This document shows positions 46,245-56,423 of a stretch of 64,000 bases of DNA, piece by piece. Positions within the stretch are counted from its first letter, which is position 1. The number at the start of each line of letters is the position of its first letter. A program made the position numbers and the translations under genes. Where the stretch lies: the NCBI GenBank assembly GCA_965203305.1, contig OZ241874.1, positions 1,860,001-1,924,000 on the forward strand, given 5' to 3'. The DNA comes from Bin80 sp965203305. Lineage in GTDB: Bacteria; Bacteroidota; Rhodothermia; Rhodothermales; Bin80. The notes under the pieces were generated by a model. It made no database searches. It was not told where the DNA came from and was given only the letters and a program-made list of their open reading frames with translations.

Positions 46245-49200
46245 ATGATGACAATGAGTGATGAATCCAGACATATTCTGCACAGAATTCAGTCCCAGCT
46301 TCGGATGTGCTGGAATCGGCTGATTGCCGAGCACGTCGTAACTGGACTCGCTCTGCTCATCCTTGGCATGGCAGGCAGTTTCTCTCTGCTTTTGCTCCTG
46401 GAGATGAGTTTCTGGATGACAACGGCATGGCGGAGTACGCTGTTTTATGCCTGGATCATTGCGGGAGCTTTTTTGCTTGCATGGTATGTGGTTCGGCCCT
46501 GGACACGAGGCTGGCTTCACCGTTCGCACTACAGAAAGATTGTGCGGAGCGTGACAGAAGAACGGTCCGCTTTGCAGAATCAGCTGGTATGCCTGCTTGA
46601 GTTGTGTGATGGAGATACAAGCCCCTCTCCTCCCCCTCTGGTGGATCATGCCGTACAGAAACTGGACAGCCAGGTATCCCGGCTGCCGCTTGTAAAGAAA
46701 ATAAACTGGCACCAGCCCGTTGCATGGAGCCGATATGCCGCAATTCCACTCGGACTGATTGCCATTCTGCTTTTTGCCGCGCCAGATGGATCTCGGGATG
46801 CGTCAGTCCGCCTGTTTTCCCCCGGGATGGATTTTGCGAAACCAGCCCCCTTTTCCCTCACGGTTGTTCCTGGAAATACTGAAGTGACCCGCGGCGATTC
46901 TTTGATCATTGCTGCACGGGCAGAAGGAAAATTGCTGCCTGAGATCGTGACCTTTGAACTGGGAGTGCCTGGGGAGTCTGCTGTACGATCTCAGACGGTC
47001 CAAAAGGACTCACTTGGACAGTTTGTGTATCAGGAAAGCAATCTCCGACTCTCGCTCCGGTACCGTGCCGTGTCGGGCCCTGTAACATCTGACTGGTATC
47101 AGATTTCCGTCATTGATCGGCCGGTTCTGCGAAACCTGCAGATAACGCTGCACCCGCCTTCCTATACCGGGCTGCCGACGGAGCAGCTTCCCCCCGGAAC
47201 AGGGAATATCACGGCGATTCAGGGAACGGAGGCACATATTCGGGTCCGATCCAGCATCCCGGATACATATGCCTGGCTCTCTCTTGACTCGGATAGCGAC
47301 GATACTCCTCTGGAAAACATGTCCGGGACACTTGTTGTGCGTGACGAGATGACCTACCGCATCCTGCTTGAATCCCCCCAGGGTATCCGCAATCTTGACC
47401 CAATCACGCATGCAGTCACTCCGATACCTGACCAGCCTCCATCGGTTGAGATACTCTCGCCAGCTGCTCGAACAGACATGGATTTTGATCTGATGGTCCC
47501 TTTGCAGGTCCGTGTACAGGATGATTTTGGATTCTCGCGCTTTCTTCTCTCCTGGCGGCTGTCAGAGAGTCGGTTCGGGGATACCATGGATGATTTTGAG
47601 AATATGGAACTTCCGCTCCCCGCTTCCCCCGAGGTCCAGTACCTGTGGGACCTGGGCCTCACCACAGGACTTGATATAGTACCGGGGGATGTCGTCAGCT
47701 ATTTCGTGACCATTTGGGACAATGATCGCTACAATGGAGCGAAAAAAAGCTCAAGCCTCATACAGGAGGTCCGACTTCCGTCAATCACAGAACGATATGA
47801 TGCGCTTGAGTCCGTGCAGAATGAAACAGAGACAGGGCTTGAATCGCTTCTGGATGAAGCAGAGAGAGTCCGGAGGCAGTTTGATGAACTTCGGGATGAG
47901 ATTCGAAGAAAACAGGATGCCAGCTGGGATGACCGCCAGAATCTTGAAGGACTTCGCCAGGCACAGGAAGAGTTGCAGAATCAGGTAGACGAACTCGCCA
48001 GCAATATGGCTGAGGCAGTACAGCAGATGGACGATCACAATCTGGTTAGTGATGAATTGCTGGATCTGTTTGAAGAGCTTCAGAGAGTAACCGAAGAAAT
48101 CAGCTCCCCTGAACTTGTGGAAGCACTGGAAGAGCTGCAGGAAGCCTTTTCTGAACTTGACCCCGCCGCAATGCAGGAATCGCTGGAGAAATTCGAATTC
48201 AATGAAGAGATGTTTCGTGAACGTATGGAACGAACACTGGAACTTTTCAAGAATTTTCAGGTCCAGCAGCAATTGGAAGAAGCCGCACGGCGTGCAGAAG
48301 ACTTGCAGCAGGTTCAGGAGAATCTTGCAGAGCAGACCAGTGAGAATGCATCCGAAGAGAACACGGAAGCTCTTGTAGACAGGCAAGAAAAGGCAGCCGA
48401 GGAGATGGCTTCTCTTGAAGAAAAAATGGAGGAGATCACGGATCGCATGCAAGAACTCCAGAATGCTCCCCAAACACAAATGGAGCAGCTCAGCCAGCAA
48501 ACACAGGATCAAAAGCTTCCTGAAGGCATGCACCAGAATGCACAGCAAATGCAGTCTGGTCAAATGCAGGAAGCCAATCAGGGACAGCAGCAGATGAGTC
48601 AGAGCATGCAACAGCTACAGTCTGATTTGCAGAACATGCAGGATGGAATGGCCGGACAGCAGATGCAGATCAATACGGCCGCACTCCGGCTGATTTTAAG
48701 CAATGTTCTGAGGCTTTCTCAGGATCAGGAAGACCTTCGCCAGCAAATTGCGGAGGCTACGCGAGAGAGTTCCCTGTTACGTGATTACGCAAGGGAGCAG
48801 TCTGTTCTGGCAACTGGTGGTGCCGTCATTGCAGATTCGCTTCAGGTACTGGGGCGCAGTTTGCCACAGCTTTCGAGAAACATACAACAGTTCGCCGGCG
48901 AAACGCTCCTGAACATGTCCTCTTCCATAGAGGCACTCACCGCACGGAATAACAGCAGTGCGGAATCTCATGCAGCCGGGGCAATGACCAGCCTGAATGA
49001 GCTGGCTCTCCTGCTAAGCGACCTGCTGGATCAGCTGATGAATTCTTCCGCATCAAATAGCGGCAGTGGGATGTCCATGGAAGAAATGATCCAGAAGCTT
49101 CAGCAAATGGCCACACAGCAGGACCAGTTAAATCAGGCACTTGAAGAGCTTCTGGGACGAGAACCTGGAGAACGCCTGAATGCAGACATGCAGGAACGCC

Positions 49201-49616
49201 TGCAACAGCTTGCCGCACAACAGGAAGCCATGCGTCGCCAGCTCACCGAAATGGCACAGGAACGTGATCTGGTCAGTCAACTGGCAGGAGATCTTGAACG
49301 TATCGCACAACAGATGGAAGAATCCGTTCAGGAACTGCAATCTGGACAAGTGGATCGCCCGATCCGGCAGCGACAACAACAGATTCTTACGAGGCTCCTG
49401 GATGCATCACGCAGTCTGCAGGAAAGGGGAAGAGAGCGGAAACGGGAAGGACAGATGGGAAGCGATGTTGAAAGAGCCTCTCCTCCCGAACTGCTACAGC
49501 CAAATATGACACAGGATGAGCTTAGACGCGCCTTGATGAATGCCCTTGAAAGCGGCTACGCAAAGGATTACCAGGCACTGATTCAGCGTTATTTTGAGCT
49601 ACTCCAGAGCCCGTGA
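46245..49616 (+). CDS. DUF4175-like membrane-anchored coiled-coil protein
   Basis: An open frame runs from 46155, but ATG 46245 (MMTMSDESRH, also 46254) starts at a Met cluster and removes a non-conserved leader. The product is about 1,120 residues. Two or three membrane helices (VTGLALLILGMAGSFSLLLL, then AWIIAGAFLLAWYV, then IPLGLIAILLFAA) lie in the first 200 residues. A beta-rich middle (FEILSP-type segments) follows. The second half is very rich in Gln, Glu, Met and Arg with heptad character (about 540-1100). The layout matches the DUF4175 group; function not established, possibly an envelope structural protein. Confidence 0.72.
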   Translation: MMTMSDESRHILHRIQSQLRMCWNRLIAEHVVTGLALLILGMAGSFSLLLLLEMSFWMTTAWRSTLFYAWIIAGAFLLAWYVVRPWTRGWLHRSHYRKIVRSVTEERSALQNQLVCLLELCDGDTSPSPPPLVDHAVQKLDSQVSRLPLVKKINWHQPVAWSRYAAIPLGLIAILLFAAPDGSRDASVRLFSPGMDFAKPAPFSLTVVPGNTEVTRGDSLIIAARAEGKLLPEIVTFELGVPGESAVRSQTVQKDSLGQFVYQESNLRLSLRYRAVSGPVTSDWYQISVIDRPVLRNLQITLHPPSYTGLPTEQLPPGTGNITAIQGTEAHIRVRSSIPDTYAWLSLDSDSDDTPLENMSGTLVVRDEMTYRILLESPQGIRNLDPITHAVTPIPDQPPSVEILSPAARTDMDFDLMVPLQVRVQDDFGFSRFLLSWRLSESRFGDTMDDFENMELPLPASPEVQYLWDLGLTTGLDIVPGDVVSYFVTIWDNDRYNGAKKSSSLIQEVRLPSITERYDALESVQNETETGLESLLDEAERVRRQFDELRDEIRRKQDASWDDRQNLEGLRQAQEELQNQVDELASNMAEAVQQMDDHNLVSDELLDLFEELQRVTEEISSPELVEALEELQEAFSELDPAAMQESLEKFEFNEEMFRERMERTLELFKNFQVQQQLEEAARRAEDLQQVQENLAEQTSENASEENTEALVDRQEKAAEEMASLEEKMEEITDRMQELQNAPQTQMEQLSQQTQDQKLPEGMHQNAQQMQSGQMQEANQGQQQMSQSMQQLQSDLQNMQDGMAGQQMQINTAALRLILSNVLRLSQDQEDLRQQIAEATRESSLLRDYAREQSVLATGGAVIADSLQVLGRSLPQLSRNIQQFAGETLLNMSSSIEALTARNNSSAESHAAGAMTSLNELALLLSDLLDQLMNSSASNSGSGMSMEEMIQKLQQMATQQDQLNQALEELLGREPGERLNADMQERLQQLAAQQEAMRRQLTEMAQERDLVSQLAGDLERIAQQMEESVQELQSGQVDRPIRQRQQQILTRLLDASRSLQERGRERKREGQMGSDVERASPPELLQPNMTQDELRRALMNALESGYAKDYQALIQRYFELLQSP

Positions 49617-49917
49617 ACATTCGATATCGGTTTCGTGCAATGATTCGGTACACTGCATCACGAACTGGCCCTGGAATGATCATGAGCATCCGTGCGATCA
49701 CACTCCATACACCACCAAGATGACGCAGAGCACGCAATGCCGCGGTGGAGGCTTCCCACACTCCTTCGCTGTCCTTCAGGATGACGGATGAGGCTCCGGC
49801 CGGAAGGGGTGTACAGGACAGCCTGTTGTGATGATCATGCCTGCGCAGCCAGTGGACTGAGCCAGTGCAGACTGGACACTCTTCATCATACCTGATTTCT
49901 GCCTTTTCTGCCATCAA
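49522..49917 (-). CDS. DCC-family (DUF393) thiol-disulfide protein
   Basis: A 131-residue protein with the D-x-x-C-x-x-C motif DEECPVCTGSVHWL at residues 12-25 and the family pattern ALRHLGGVWSV...PGPVRDAVYRIIARNRYR. These small thioredoxin-fold-like proteins are thought to be redox-active; no substrate is known. Its 3' end overlaps the tail of the DUF4175 gene by 95 bp, and its start faces chrA with an 11-bp gap. The last 25 residues may be extra. Confidence 0.72.
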   Translation of the reverse strand: MMAEKAEIRYDEECPVCTGSVHWLRRHDHHNRLSCTPLPAGASSVILKDSEGVWEASTAALRALRHLGGVWSVIARMLMIIPGPVRDAVYRIIARNRYRMFTGSGVAQNNAESVPGNPLRSRFQGHSSRRV

Positions 49918-49928
49918 ATCGTGGGATC

Positions 49929-51035
49929 ATGGGCGAACTTGTACGTCTTTTCCTCAAACTGGGTTTTATCGGTTTTGGCGGCCCTGCGGCAGTCATCGCC
50001 ATGATAGACGATGAGGTGGTTACCCGGCGCAAGTGGCTGACCCGGGAACACTTCCTGGATCTGGTCGGAGCTACCAACCTGATTCCAGGACCGAATTCTA
50101 CGGAAATGGCCATGCATGTTGGCTACGAGCGGCGTGGACCGGGGGGCATGGTCATCGCTGGCCTTTGCTTTATTCTGCCCGCTGCCTTTATGACGGGGAT
50201 ACTCGGCTGGCTGTATGCTGAATATGGACAGATGCCAGAGGTTGAGCCATTCCTTCGCGGGATTAAACCGGCTGTGCTGGCAATCATTCTGGGTGCACTC
50301 TGGCGACTGGGGAAATCTGCGGCCAAATCCTGGTCTCTGGTTCCCATTGGACTGGCTGTATCCATTGCATTGCTGTATGGCATAAATGAAGTGCTTGCCA
50401 TGCTGGGAGGAGGCATCCTTGGACTCGTCGGGCTTTATCTCTGGAGGCACCGTTTGACGGCTGCTGTGAGTGCGGCAGTTCCGTTTGTCTTTGGACTCCT
50501 CCAGACTCCCAAGGTAGAGTACAGCATCTGGAATTTGGGGTGGTTTTTCCTCAAGGTTGGATCGGTTCTTTACGGGAGCGGGTATGTTCTGATTGCATTC
50601 CTGGAGGGCGGGCTGGTACAGGATTATGGCTGGCTGACCGAACAGCAGCTGCTGGATGCCATTGCAATTGGACAGTTCACTCCCGGCCCTGTACTCAGCA
50701 CGGCAACCTTCATTGGGGTGTTTCTGGACGGCTGGCAGGGTGGACTGATTGCCACTGTGGCCATCTTCCTCCCTTCCTTTGTATTTGTAAGCATTCTGAA
50801 TCCCATCATCCCACGCTTGCGCAAATCCGTACTTATGGGAGCATTTCTTGATGCCGTAAACGTGAGTGCGGTTGCGCTTATGCTTGTCGTTACCATACAA
50901 CTGGGAACAAGCATCCTGACAGGCTGGGCACCTATAGTGATCTTTCTGATTGCTTCTGTTGCTAGTCTGCGATTCAAGGCCAGTGCGGTCTGGCTGGTCC
51001 TAGGGGGTGCGCTGCTTGGCTTCTTTCTGATGTGA
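49929..51035 (+). CDS. chrA: Chromate transporter ChrA
   Basis: A 368-residue inner-membrane protein of the CHR family with the duplicated CHR motif: FIGFGGPAAVIAMIDDEVV near residues 14-32 and GATNLIPGPNSTEMAMHVG, then a second half with LEGGLVQDYGWLTEQQLL and AIGQFTPGPVLSTATFIGV. About ten membrane helices are visible. It exports chromate in known members; other anion roles are possible. The next gene (the giant paralogue) is convergent with a shared hairpin between them. Confidence 0.9.
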   Translation: MGELVRLFLKLGFIGFGGPAAVIAMIDDEVVTRRKWLTREHFLDLVGATNLIPGPNSTEMAMHVGYERRGPGGMVIAGLCFILPAAFMTGILGWLYAEYGQMPEVEPFLRGIKPAVLAIILGALWRLGKSAAKSWSLVPIGLAVSIALLYGINEVLAMLGGGILGLVGLYLWRHRLTAAVSAAVPFVFGLLQTPKVEYSIWNLGWFFLKVGSVLYGSGYVLIAFLEGGLVQDYGWLTEQQLLDAIAIGQFTPGPVLSTATFIGVFLDGWQGGLIATVAIFLPSFVFVSILNPIIPRLRKSVLMGAFLDAVNVSAVALMLVVTIQLGTSILTGWAPIVIFLIASVASLRFKASAVWLVLGGALLGFFLM

Positions 51036-51117
51036 CGGTTCTCGGACTCAACACCACATTCGGAAGAAGCATCAGTGATCCCGCAGAAATCGGTCTCTCC
51101 TTAGCTCCCCCAAACCT

Positions 51118-51153
51118 GAAGCACCCCGATACGCTGCCGTACCGGGGTGCTTC
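51118..51153. terminator. Hairpin between chrA and giant gene 2
   Basis: GAAGCACCCCGATACG pairs with CGTACCGGGGTGCTTC around CTGC, 16 pairs with one G-T. It lies between the convergent ends at 51035 and 51189 and is the mirror of the 25115-25150 hairpin. Likely used by either or both transcripts. Confidence 0.7.
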
Positions 51154-51188
51154 TGCCAAACTCCTAAACAGCCTTTCTGGCTATTTCT

Positions 51189-54100
51189 TTACTTCACCAG
51201 TGTCATGCGTCCGGTCTTCACATGCCTATGTTCTGCTCCGGTCGCCATGATCCGGTACAGATAGGTCCCGCTTGCCAGACTGCCTGCGTTCAGCTCCATA
51301 CTCCGGTTCGCCCCTGCCTCCACCTCCTGCGCTGGCAATACCATCACCTCCCGCCCCAGCATGTCTACAATCTGGATCTGCACCTGCGCATTCTCCGGCA
51401 GGTCAAACAGGATTCTTGTGCCCGGATTGAACGGATTCGGATAGTTGCCATGCAGCACAAACTCCTTCGGAAGCTCTGCACTCTCCTCCACCCCGGTCAC
51501 CGTCTGTACCGGGACGATCTCCCCATTCCTGTCCACCCCCAGAATCGTCAGATCATTCCGCATCCCGGACAGGTTCAGCACCAGCGTCTGCCCTCCGTAC
51601 CCGTACAGGTCCAGCTCGTAGAACTCCTCGGTATCTCCCTCTGCGGACTTCACACGCATGACCTGCACCGACGGATCCAGCGAGACATATCGCCGGGTCT
51701 CCTCATCCAGCATCAGGTTCCCCGCCAGGGTCATTACCGGCATCATGGGATCGGTCGGGTCCATCACCTGCACCTGCGCTGCCCCCAGATCTGCCGATCC
51801 GTGCACCAGCCGCACTTCTGCCTTGGTGGCCACCGAAGAAGTCATCCGCATGTCCAGCACCTTCAGCTTCGGTTCTGCCAGACTCCCGTGGGCAATCACC
51901 ACCGTATTCGTGTTCGGATTCAGGGACAGGGTACGCGTGATCGCCTGTTCGGCCGGGGCTCCCACTGGCTGAATCTTCAGCACATGACTGCCTGCTCCCA
52001 CCGGACGATACGCCGTAGCACTGCGGAACTGCATTCCACTGCCAATTCGGATGTCCCCCAGATGCAGGTTGATCGGGCTTGTCAGCGGCAGGTTGTGAAT
52101 GAACTGCAGGTTCGCCCGTCCCGCACTCAGATCGGCCTGGTCAATCGGATTCTCAATCCCGTTCGCCGCAACCCCGAAGATCGCACAGCTCCCCAAGCCA
52201 ATCCCTTCCTGCGTCAGGTTCACCACTCCGTTCAGGTAGCCATTCACGGCAAACGATTCCGCATCTGCCTGGGCGGGAACCCGTCCCGCCAGCTGTGCCT
52301 TCCCTTCCCACTTGCAATCCCACTGCACGATCCGGAGTCCACTGGCATCTGCCACATTCCGCAGCCCTGCCGCCGCCAGCCGGATGTTCGTATTCGTGGG
52401 CAATGACTCCACCCCCAGATCCACCTTCCAGAACAGATCCGCATGCACATCCAGCGTCAGACTGCCTCCCGCGGTTGGAACCGTGAGGTTCTCCCATTTT
52501 GGCATCTCCCCGTCGGGCACCATGATCGGCGATACGGTCACGGCGGTCGTGTCATTCAGGTCCGAGGGCAGCTGCAGAATCAGTGGACGATAGTACGACA
52601 GGGTATCACGGTCTGTTTTATGGTCCATTCCCACCGGGAACAGATATCCCCCGCTCTTGAAGCCGTCTCCTGCCGTTCCCTGTAACAGGTGCCGCGCGAC
52701 CGGACCGCCGACATACGACTGGCGAGAGCCACGCAGGATCGTGGCCTTGCACTCCTCGTCATTATCTGCACCGCACTTGCTCCCTGTCTGTGCTGAACTC
52801 CGGCCACGCAGCTCCTGTTCTGCCTGTACATTCTGCACCGTCCAGGTATACATGCTGTCCATCGGCATGCTGTGAATCTTCCCCTGCCGGAGCGTCAGTG
52901 TGGCTGCCTTCTGCTGCATGACATCGCTTTTCAGCAGCAGTCCCTTGGCGTTGTTCACCGTGACACTGTGCAACGCCGTCGTGTCCCCGATCATCACCTC
53001 CTGCACCTCTTTCCCCCTGAACTCCACCTGCACATCCAGATCCCCCTTCTTCGCAAAGTGGAAATCCCCGTGCACCACCAGAACCGGAATCTTGATGCTT
53101 CCGAAGGTAGACCTCTTGTACCGGGACGCATCCAATGCCACCAGAAAGTCACCCAACACCGTCTTCGTCGTCATGGGATGCAAGGTGACCCCCGACAAAA
53201 CCGTGTCCGCACTCACCAGACTCCCCATGCGCTGCGTGAAGTTTCCCCTGATCAGCACATTTCGCCGGGCATCATCGCTACTCCATTGCAGGCTCAGACC
53301 ACCCGTATCACGGAGAGTCAGATTCCCCTGGAAGGTAAGACTGTCAGAAGTGTACGGAAACAGCGTCGCCGAACGAAGTTCGACATCCTTCGTGATCGTC
53401 ACCTTCTTGCCTCCCGTGTCTACATAGCCCTGCATGGCCGACAGACTGTCCAGCACCAGGGTGTGCTCCGTATCTTTGGTCAACAGACGCACGATCCCAT
53501 CCTGGTTCCCGGTTCCGGGAGTCCTGGTCCCGTCAAACATCACCGTGCCGAGTTTGCTGGCAGGACCAATACTGGTTTCCTTGCTCCCTTTCGGAACCAT
53601 GATCTTTCCCGTCAGGCTCCCGTGCAGCGCCAGTTTTACATCCGGTCGTGCATCACCTTTCAAATTCTTCCCTGCCGTGGTGGCCGGCCCCAGCATGAGC
53701 GTCCCGTCTCCCAAGTCCACCATCGCGTCTTTCGCAATGGTCACCTGAGCGGTATTGTGGGCATACGCTCCCTGCAACACCCGGCCCAGCACATGCAGGT
53801 CCCCGCCTCCGGTCATCAGTTTGCTCTTCTCTTTCACCGTCACCTTCCCGTGCACCATCACATCCTGCCCCTTGGTATGCAGTTCGCCCGCCGCCACCTC
53901 CACACTGTACCGCCCTACCTCCGCGGCATCCGTGCGATGCAGCGTAGAGGCACCCACCGTCAGTATTCCGTCCACCGTCAGCTTCCCTTTGGTGACCGTC
54001 AGTTTTCCAGGCAGCGAGCGGCCATTCGGCACCATGATCTCCGCCTTCGCATGATTCACGGTCACATCCCGCGGGTCAAACCATTCCAGATCCCCCGCTT

Positions 54101-56423
54101 TCACCTCCCGCGCACCCGGGGTGATGTAGGTCAACATATACCGGTCATTCATGTCAGGCTTCGCCATCCTGTCCGTGGAGAGGCTCCCTGGATCATTCGC
54201 ATCCTTCCGCAGCATCCCGTTCTGGACGGTGATCTGCTCCGTCACATGCAGGGTCGAATCCGTTGTGCTCTCGGTATCCGCCAGTAACAGCGTGCCACTG
54301 CACAGACCCAGATTTTTTGTCTTGATCACCTCCTCCAGACGCAATTCTCCACTCCCGACCTGAACAGACAGGGCCTCCAGCATCGGTTGCAGGGCAGCCT
54401 TCTTCACCAGATCGGTGTTTCGGCTCCCGTAGGTCAATCTCTTGATTGCAGATGTCTCATTCAGCTCCCCGCTGAGTTCCCCCCGCAGAATCAGGGATTC
54501 CTCCACCGTCACATCCTTGTTCGCCGTCAGTTCAGCATCCGGCCCCACATGCAGAGTCTTCACCGTCAGCGGACCCTTGCCGGGTTCCACCCGCAGATCC
54601 CCAAGCGTCACCAGGGCCCCCAGTGTGAGCCCGAGCGTGGCATTGCCGATAACAACGCTTTCTCCGGCATCCGTCAGCTCAATACGATTCCCGAACGTAA
54701 GCGAGGTATCCTTTATCGTACACATCCCGTCCACATTGGAGGTGGCCGGAACTTCCATCCCGAGACTCTTGCCTCCGGCAGCCAGATCCCCACCCACACG
54801 AAGGCTGTGGGAGGTGCGGCGCATAACCGTATTCGTTTCCAGAGAGTCCGTATCCAGGTACACCCGTCCTTTGCCGCCGAAGCTCACCGTATCCTCAATT
54901 ACCAGGTTTCCCCCAACCGAAGAGGTCAGCGTGATTTCCCTGTCCCCACTTGTTTTCGCAAGGGGAGCCATAAACAGCACCCGCGGAGCACACCTCGAAT
55001 CGTCTTCCGTAGTCGCTGTGGCTGTTTCCGTGAGCGTGTTGGAATACACATTCAGATCTCCTGTGATCGTCGCTGTGCCTGCGAAATGAACCCCCGGCCA
55101 ATGAAGCGTCCAGAGTCCCCCATCATCAGCCGCAGCATCCCTTCTTAGGTCATTCGAGTACTCACAGATGTATTTGTTATCATTCAATCCCCAGCCAAAT
55201 CGAACACTGGAATCGGCAGCGGTATTCGCCTCGCCATAGTCATCCGTATTCGTGTAGGGAGTCCCGCCATCCCGCAAGATCACATCTCCCCGGATCGTTG
55301 CCGTCTTTGCGAAAACAATCCGGGAATCGTTCCACTGCGCTACATCTCCCTCCACCACCACATCCTCCCGGAAGATGAGGTCCGTCGAAATCTTTGAGCC
55401 AGTAGTATATGCATCGTTTGCAAGACTTCCCGAGACTGTGACCGGACCCACCCGTTTCAGCTCCACACAAAGATTGCCCGTGGCGATTGCGAAGATCCCG
55501 GCCGGAATCGTTCCCATGCCCCGAATGCGTTTGCAATCATTTTGGTCAAAACCGTTCTCAAGAGGCGAATATGCATAACTGTCAAGAAATTGACTGGTGC
55601 CCCGGCTGCCGGGTCCAGTGTCAGAATTCCGGTATGCAATCCAGATAGGATGCCTAGTCCCTTTCGTCACATCTTCAATCGCACCCTCCACCGTAAACTC
55701 ATGCTCAACATGAACTACAAGATCCACTCCGTCTACACGAAGGGTAGCCCCGCTATGGACTCTCAATGAGTTATCTATTGGACTGCCTCCGCCTGATCCC
55801 GGACCTCCAACTCTAAGCCTGCTCGTCTTTCCTGCCTTCGTCCCTCCCTTCACGGTAAAACTCTTGGAAACTACCAGTACAGGAAACCGAACGCTCTCTC
55901 CATCGGGAATGGTCAGTGTATCGGTGATCGCAATCCGGTCCTCCGACTTGTCCCCAATCCAGAAAAACGGGAAGGTCCTGTCCCCTGCGCTCACGGTGAC
56001 ATTCTCAAATTGAACACTTGCGTTCGGGTCCAGTCGAAACTCACCCGCCGCGGCAATCGTAAAGGTGCCTGTGAACTGGATCGTTCCCTTGACGGGAGTG
56101 GTACTTCCCTGGACGTAGGCCCCGAATTCGAATTTTTTGTCCAAGGCAACGGTGGGGGCTGCCAGCGTAACGCTACCACCTGCCCGGCGAACCCGGATCA
56201 GGAATACATCATCGTCGTTAGGGTCTGACAGCGCAAAGGCACGTTCCAGCGTGCACGGTCCGTCCGCATTCGCAGGATTTATATTATTGCAATTTCCGTC
56301 CGTTTTACCATTGGCCGGGTCTATGTAAAGCGTCCTCTGTGCGAACGCACTGGAAGCCGTGAAGAGAAAAAACAGAAGGACAAATCCTGCCCCCCCCCCC
56401 CCCATTTTTTGCAAGTGTTTCAT
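51189..56423 (-). CDS. Giant secreted protein with T9SS sorting tag, second copy, poly-G near start
   Basis: A 1744-residue paralogue of the 19899 gene with the same architecture: signal peptide (about 1-29, ends SSAFAQ), a long repetitive beta region, a DUF4397-like section (NLQFIHNLPLTSPINLHLGD), and the sorting tag (NYPNPFNPGTRILFDLPENA). The C-terminal half is very similar to copy 1, while the N-terminal 700 residues differ much more. Fourteen G (plus-strand C 56390-56403) begin inside the seventh codon (ATG), so slippage would change the frame. Upstream is the conserved block at 56491-56521. Expected surface exposed or released. Confidence 0.85.
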   Translation of the reverse strand: MKHLQKMGGGGAGFVLLFFLFTASSAFAQRTLYIDPANGKTDGNCNNINPANADGPCTLERAFALSDPNDDDVFLIRVRRAGGSVTLAAPTVALDKKFEFGAYVQGSTTPVKGTIQFTGTFTIAAAGEFRLDPNASVQFENVTVSAGDRTFPFFWIGDKSEDRIAITDTLTIPDGESVRFPVLVVSKSFTVKGGTKAGKTSRLRVGGPGSGGGSPIDNSLRVHSGATLRVDGVDLVVHVEHEFTVEGAIEDVTKGTRHPIWIAYRNSDTGPGSRGTSQFLDSYAYSPLENGFDQNDCKRIRGMGTIPAGIFAIATGNLCVELKRVGPVTVSGSLANDAYTTGSKISTDLIFREDVVVEGDVAQWNDSRIVFAKTATIRGDVILRDGGTPYTNTDDYGEANTAADSSVRFGWGLNDNKYICEYSNDLRRDAAADDGGLWTLHWPGVHFAGTATITGDLNVYSNTLTETATATTEDDSRCAPRVLFMAPLAKTSGDREITLTSSVGGNLVIEDTVSFGGKGRVYLDTDSLETNTVMRRTSHSLRVGGDLAAGGKSLGMEVPATSNVDGMCTIKDTSLTFGNRIELTDAGESVVIGNATLGLTLGALVTLGDLRVEPGKGPLTVKTLHVGPDAELTANKDVTVEESLILRGELSGELNETSAIKRLTYGSRNTDLVKKAALQPMLEALSVQVGSGELRLEEVIKTKNLGLCSGTLLLADTESTTDSTLHVTEQITVQNGMLRKDANDPGSLSTDRMAKPDMNDRYMLTYITPGAREVKAGDLEWFDPRDVTVNHAKAEIMVPNGRSLPGKLTVTKGKLTVDGILTVGASTLHRTDAAEVGRYSVEVAAGELHTKGQDVMVHGKVTVKEKSKLMTGGGDLHVLGRVLQGAYAHNTAQVTIAKDAMVDLGDGTLMLGPATTAGKNLKGDARPDVKLALHGSLTGKIMVPKGSKETSIGPASKLGTVMFDGTRTPGTGNQDGIVRLLTKDTEHTLVLDSLSAMQGYVDTGGKKVTITKDVELRSATLFPYTSDSLTFQGNLTLRDTGGLSLQWSSDDARRNVLIRGNFTQRMGSLVSADTVLSGVTLHPMTTKTVLGDFLVALDASRYKRSTFGSIKIPVLVVHGDFHFAKKGDLDVQVEFRGKEVQEVMIGDTTALHSVTVNNAKGLLLKSDVMQQKAATLTLRQGKIHSMPMDSMYTWTVQNVQAEQELRGRSSAQTGSKCGADNDEECKATILRGSRQSYVGGPVARHLLQGTAGDGFKSGGYLFPVGMDHKTDRDTLSYYRPLILQLPSDLNDTTAVTVSPIMVPDGEMPKWENLTVPTAGGSLTLDVHADLFWKVDLGVESLPTNTNIRLAAAGLRNVADASGLRIVQWDCKWEGKAQLAGRVPAQADAESFAVNGYLNGVVNLTQEGIGLGSCAIFGVAANGIENPIDQADLSAGRANLQFIHNLPLTSPINLHLGDIRIGSGMQFRSATAYRPVGAGSHVLKIQPVGAPAEQAITRTLSLNPNTNTVVIAHGSLAEPKLKVLDMRMTSSVATKAEVRLVHGSADLGAAQVQVMDPTDPMMPVMTLAGNLMLDEETRRYVSLDPSVQVMRVKSAEGDTEEFYELDLYGYGGQTLVLNLSGMRNDLTILGVDRNGEIVPVQTVTGVEESAELPKEFVLHGNYPNPFNPGTRILFDLPENAQVQIQIVDMLGREVMVLPAQEVEAGANRSMELNAGSLASGTYLYRIMATGAEHRHVKTGRMTLVK
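56390..56403 (-). repeat. Poly-G14 tract within coding start
   Basis: Fourteen C on the plus strand, i.e. fourteen G in the coding sense, 20 bp after the start codon. Same position as the G10 in the paralogue but a different length and codon phase. Confidence 0.9.

Noticed and set aside
52872..54287. Plus-strand 471-residue frame
   Set aside because: Lies opposite the second giant gene and shows shadow composition (His, Arg, Gln).
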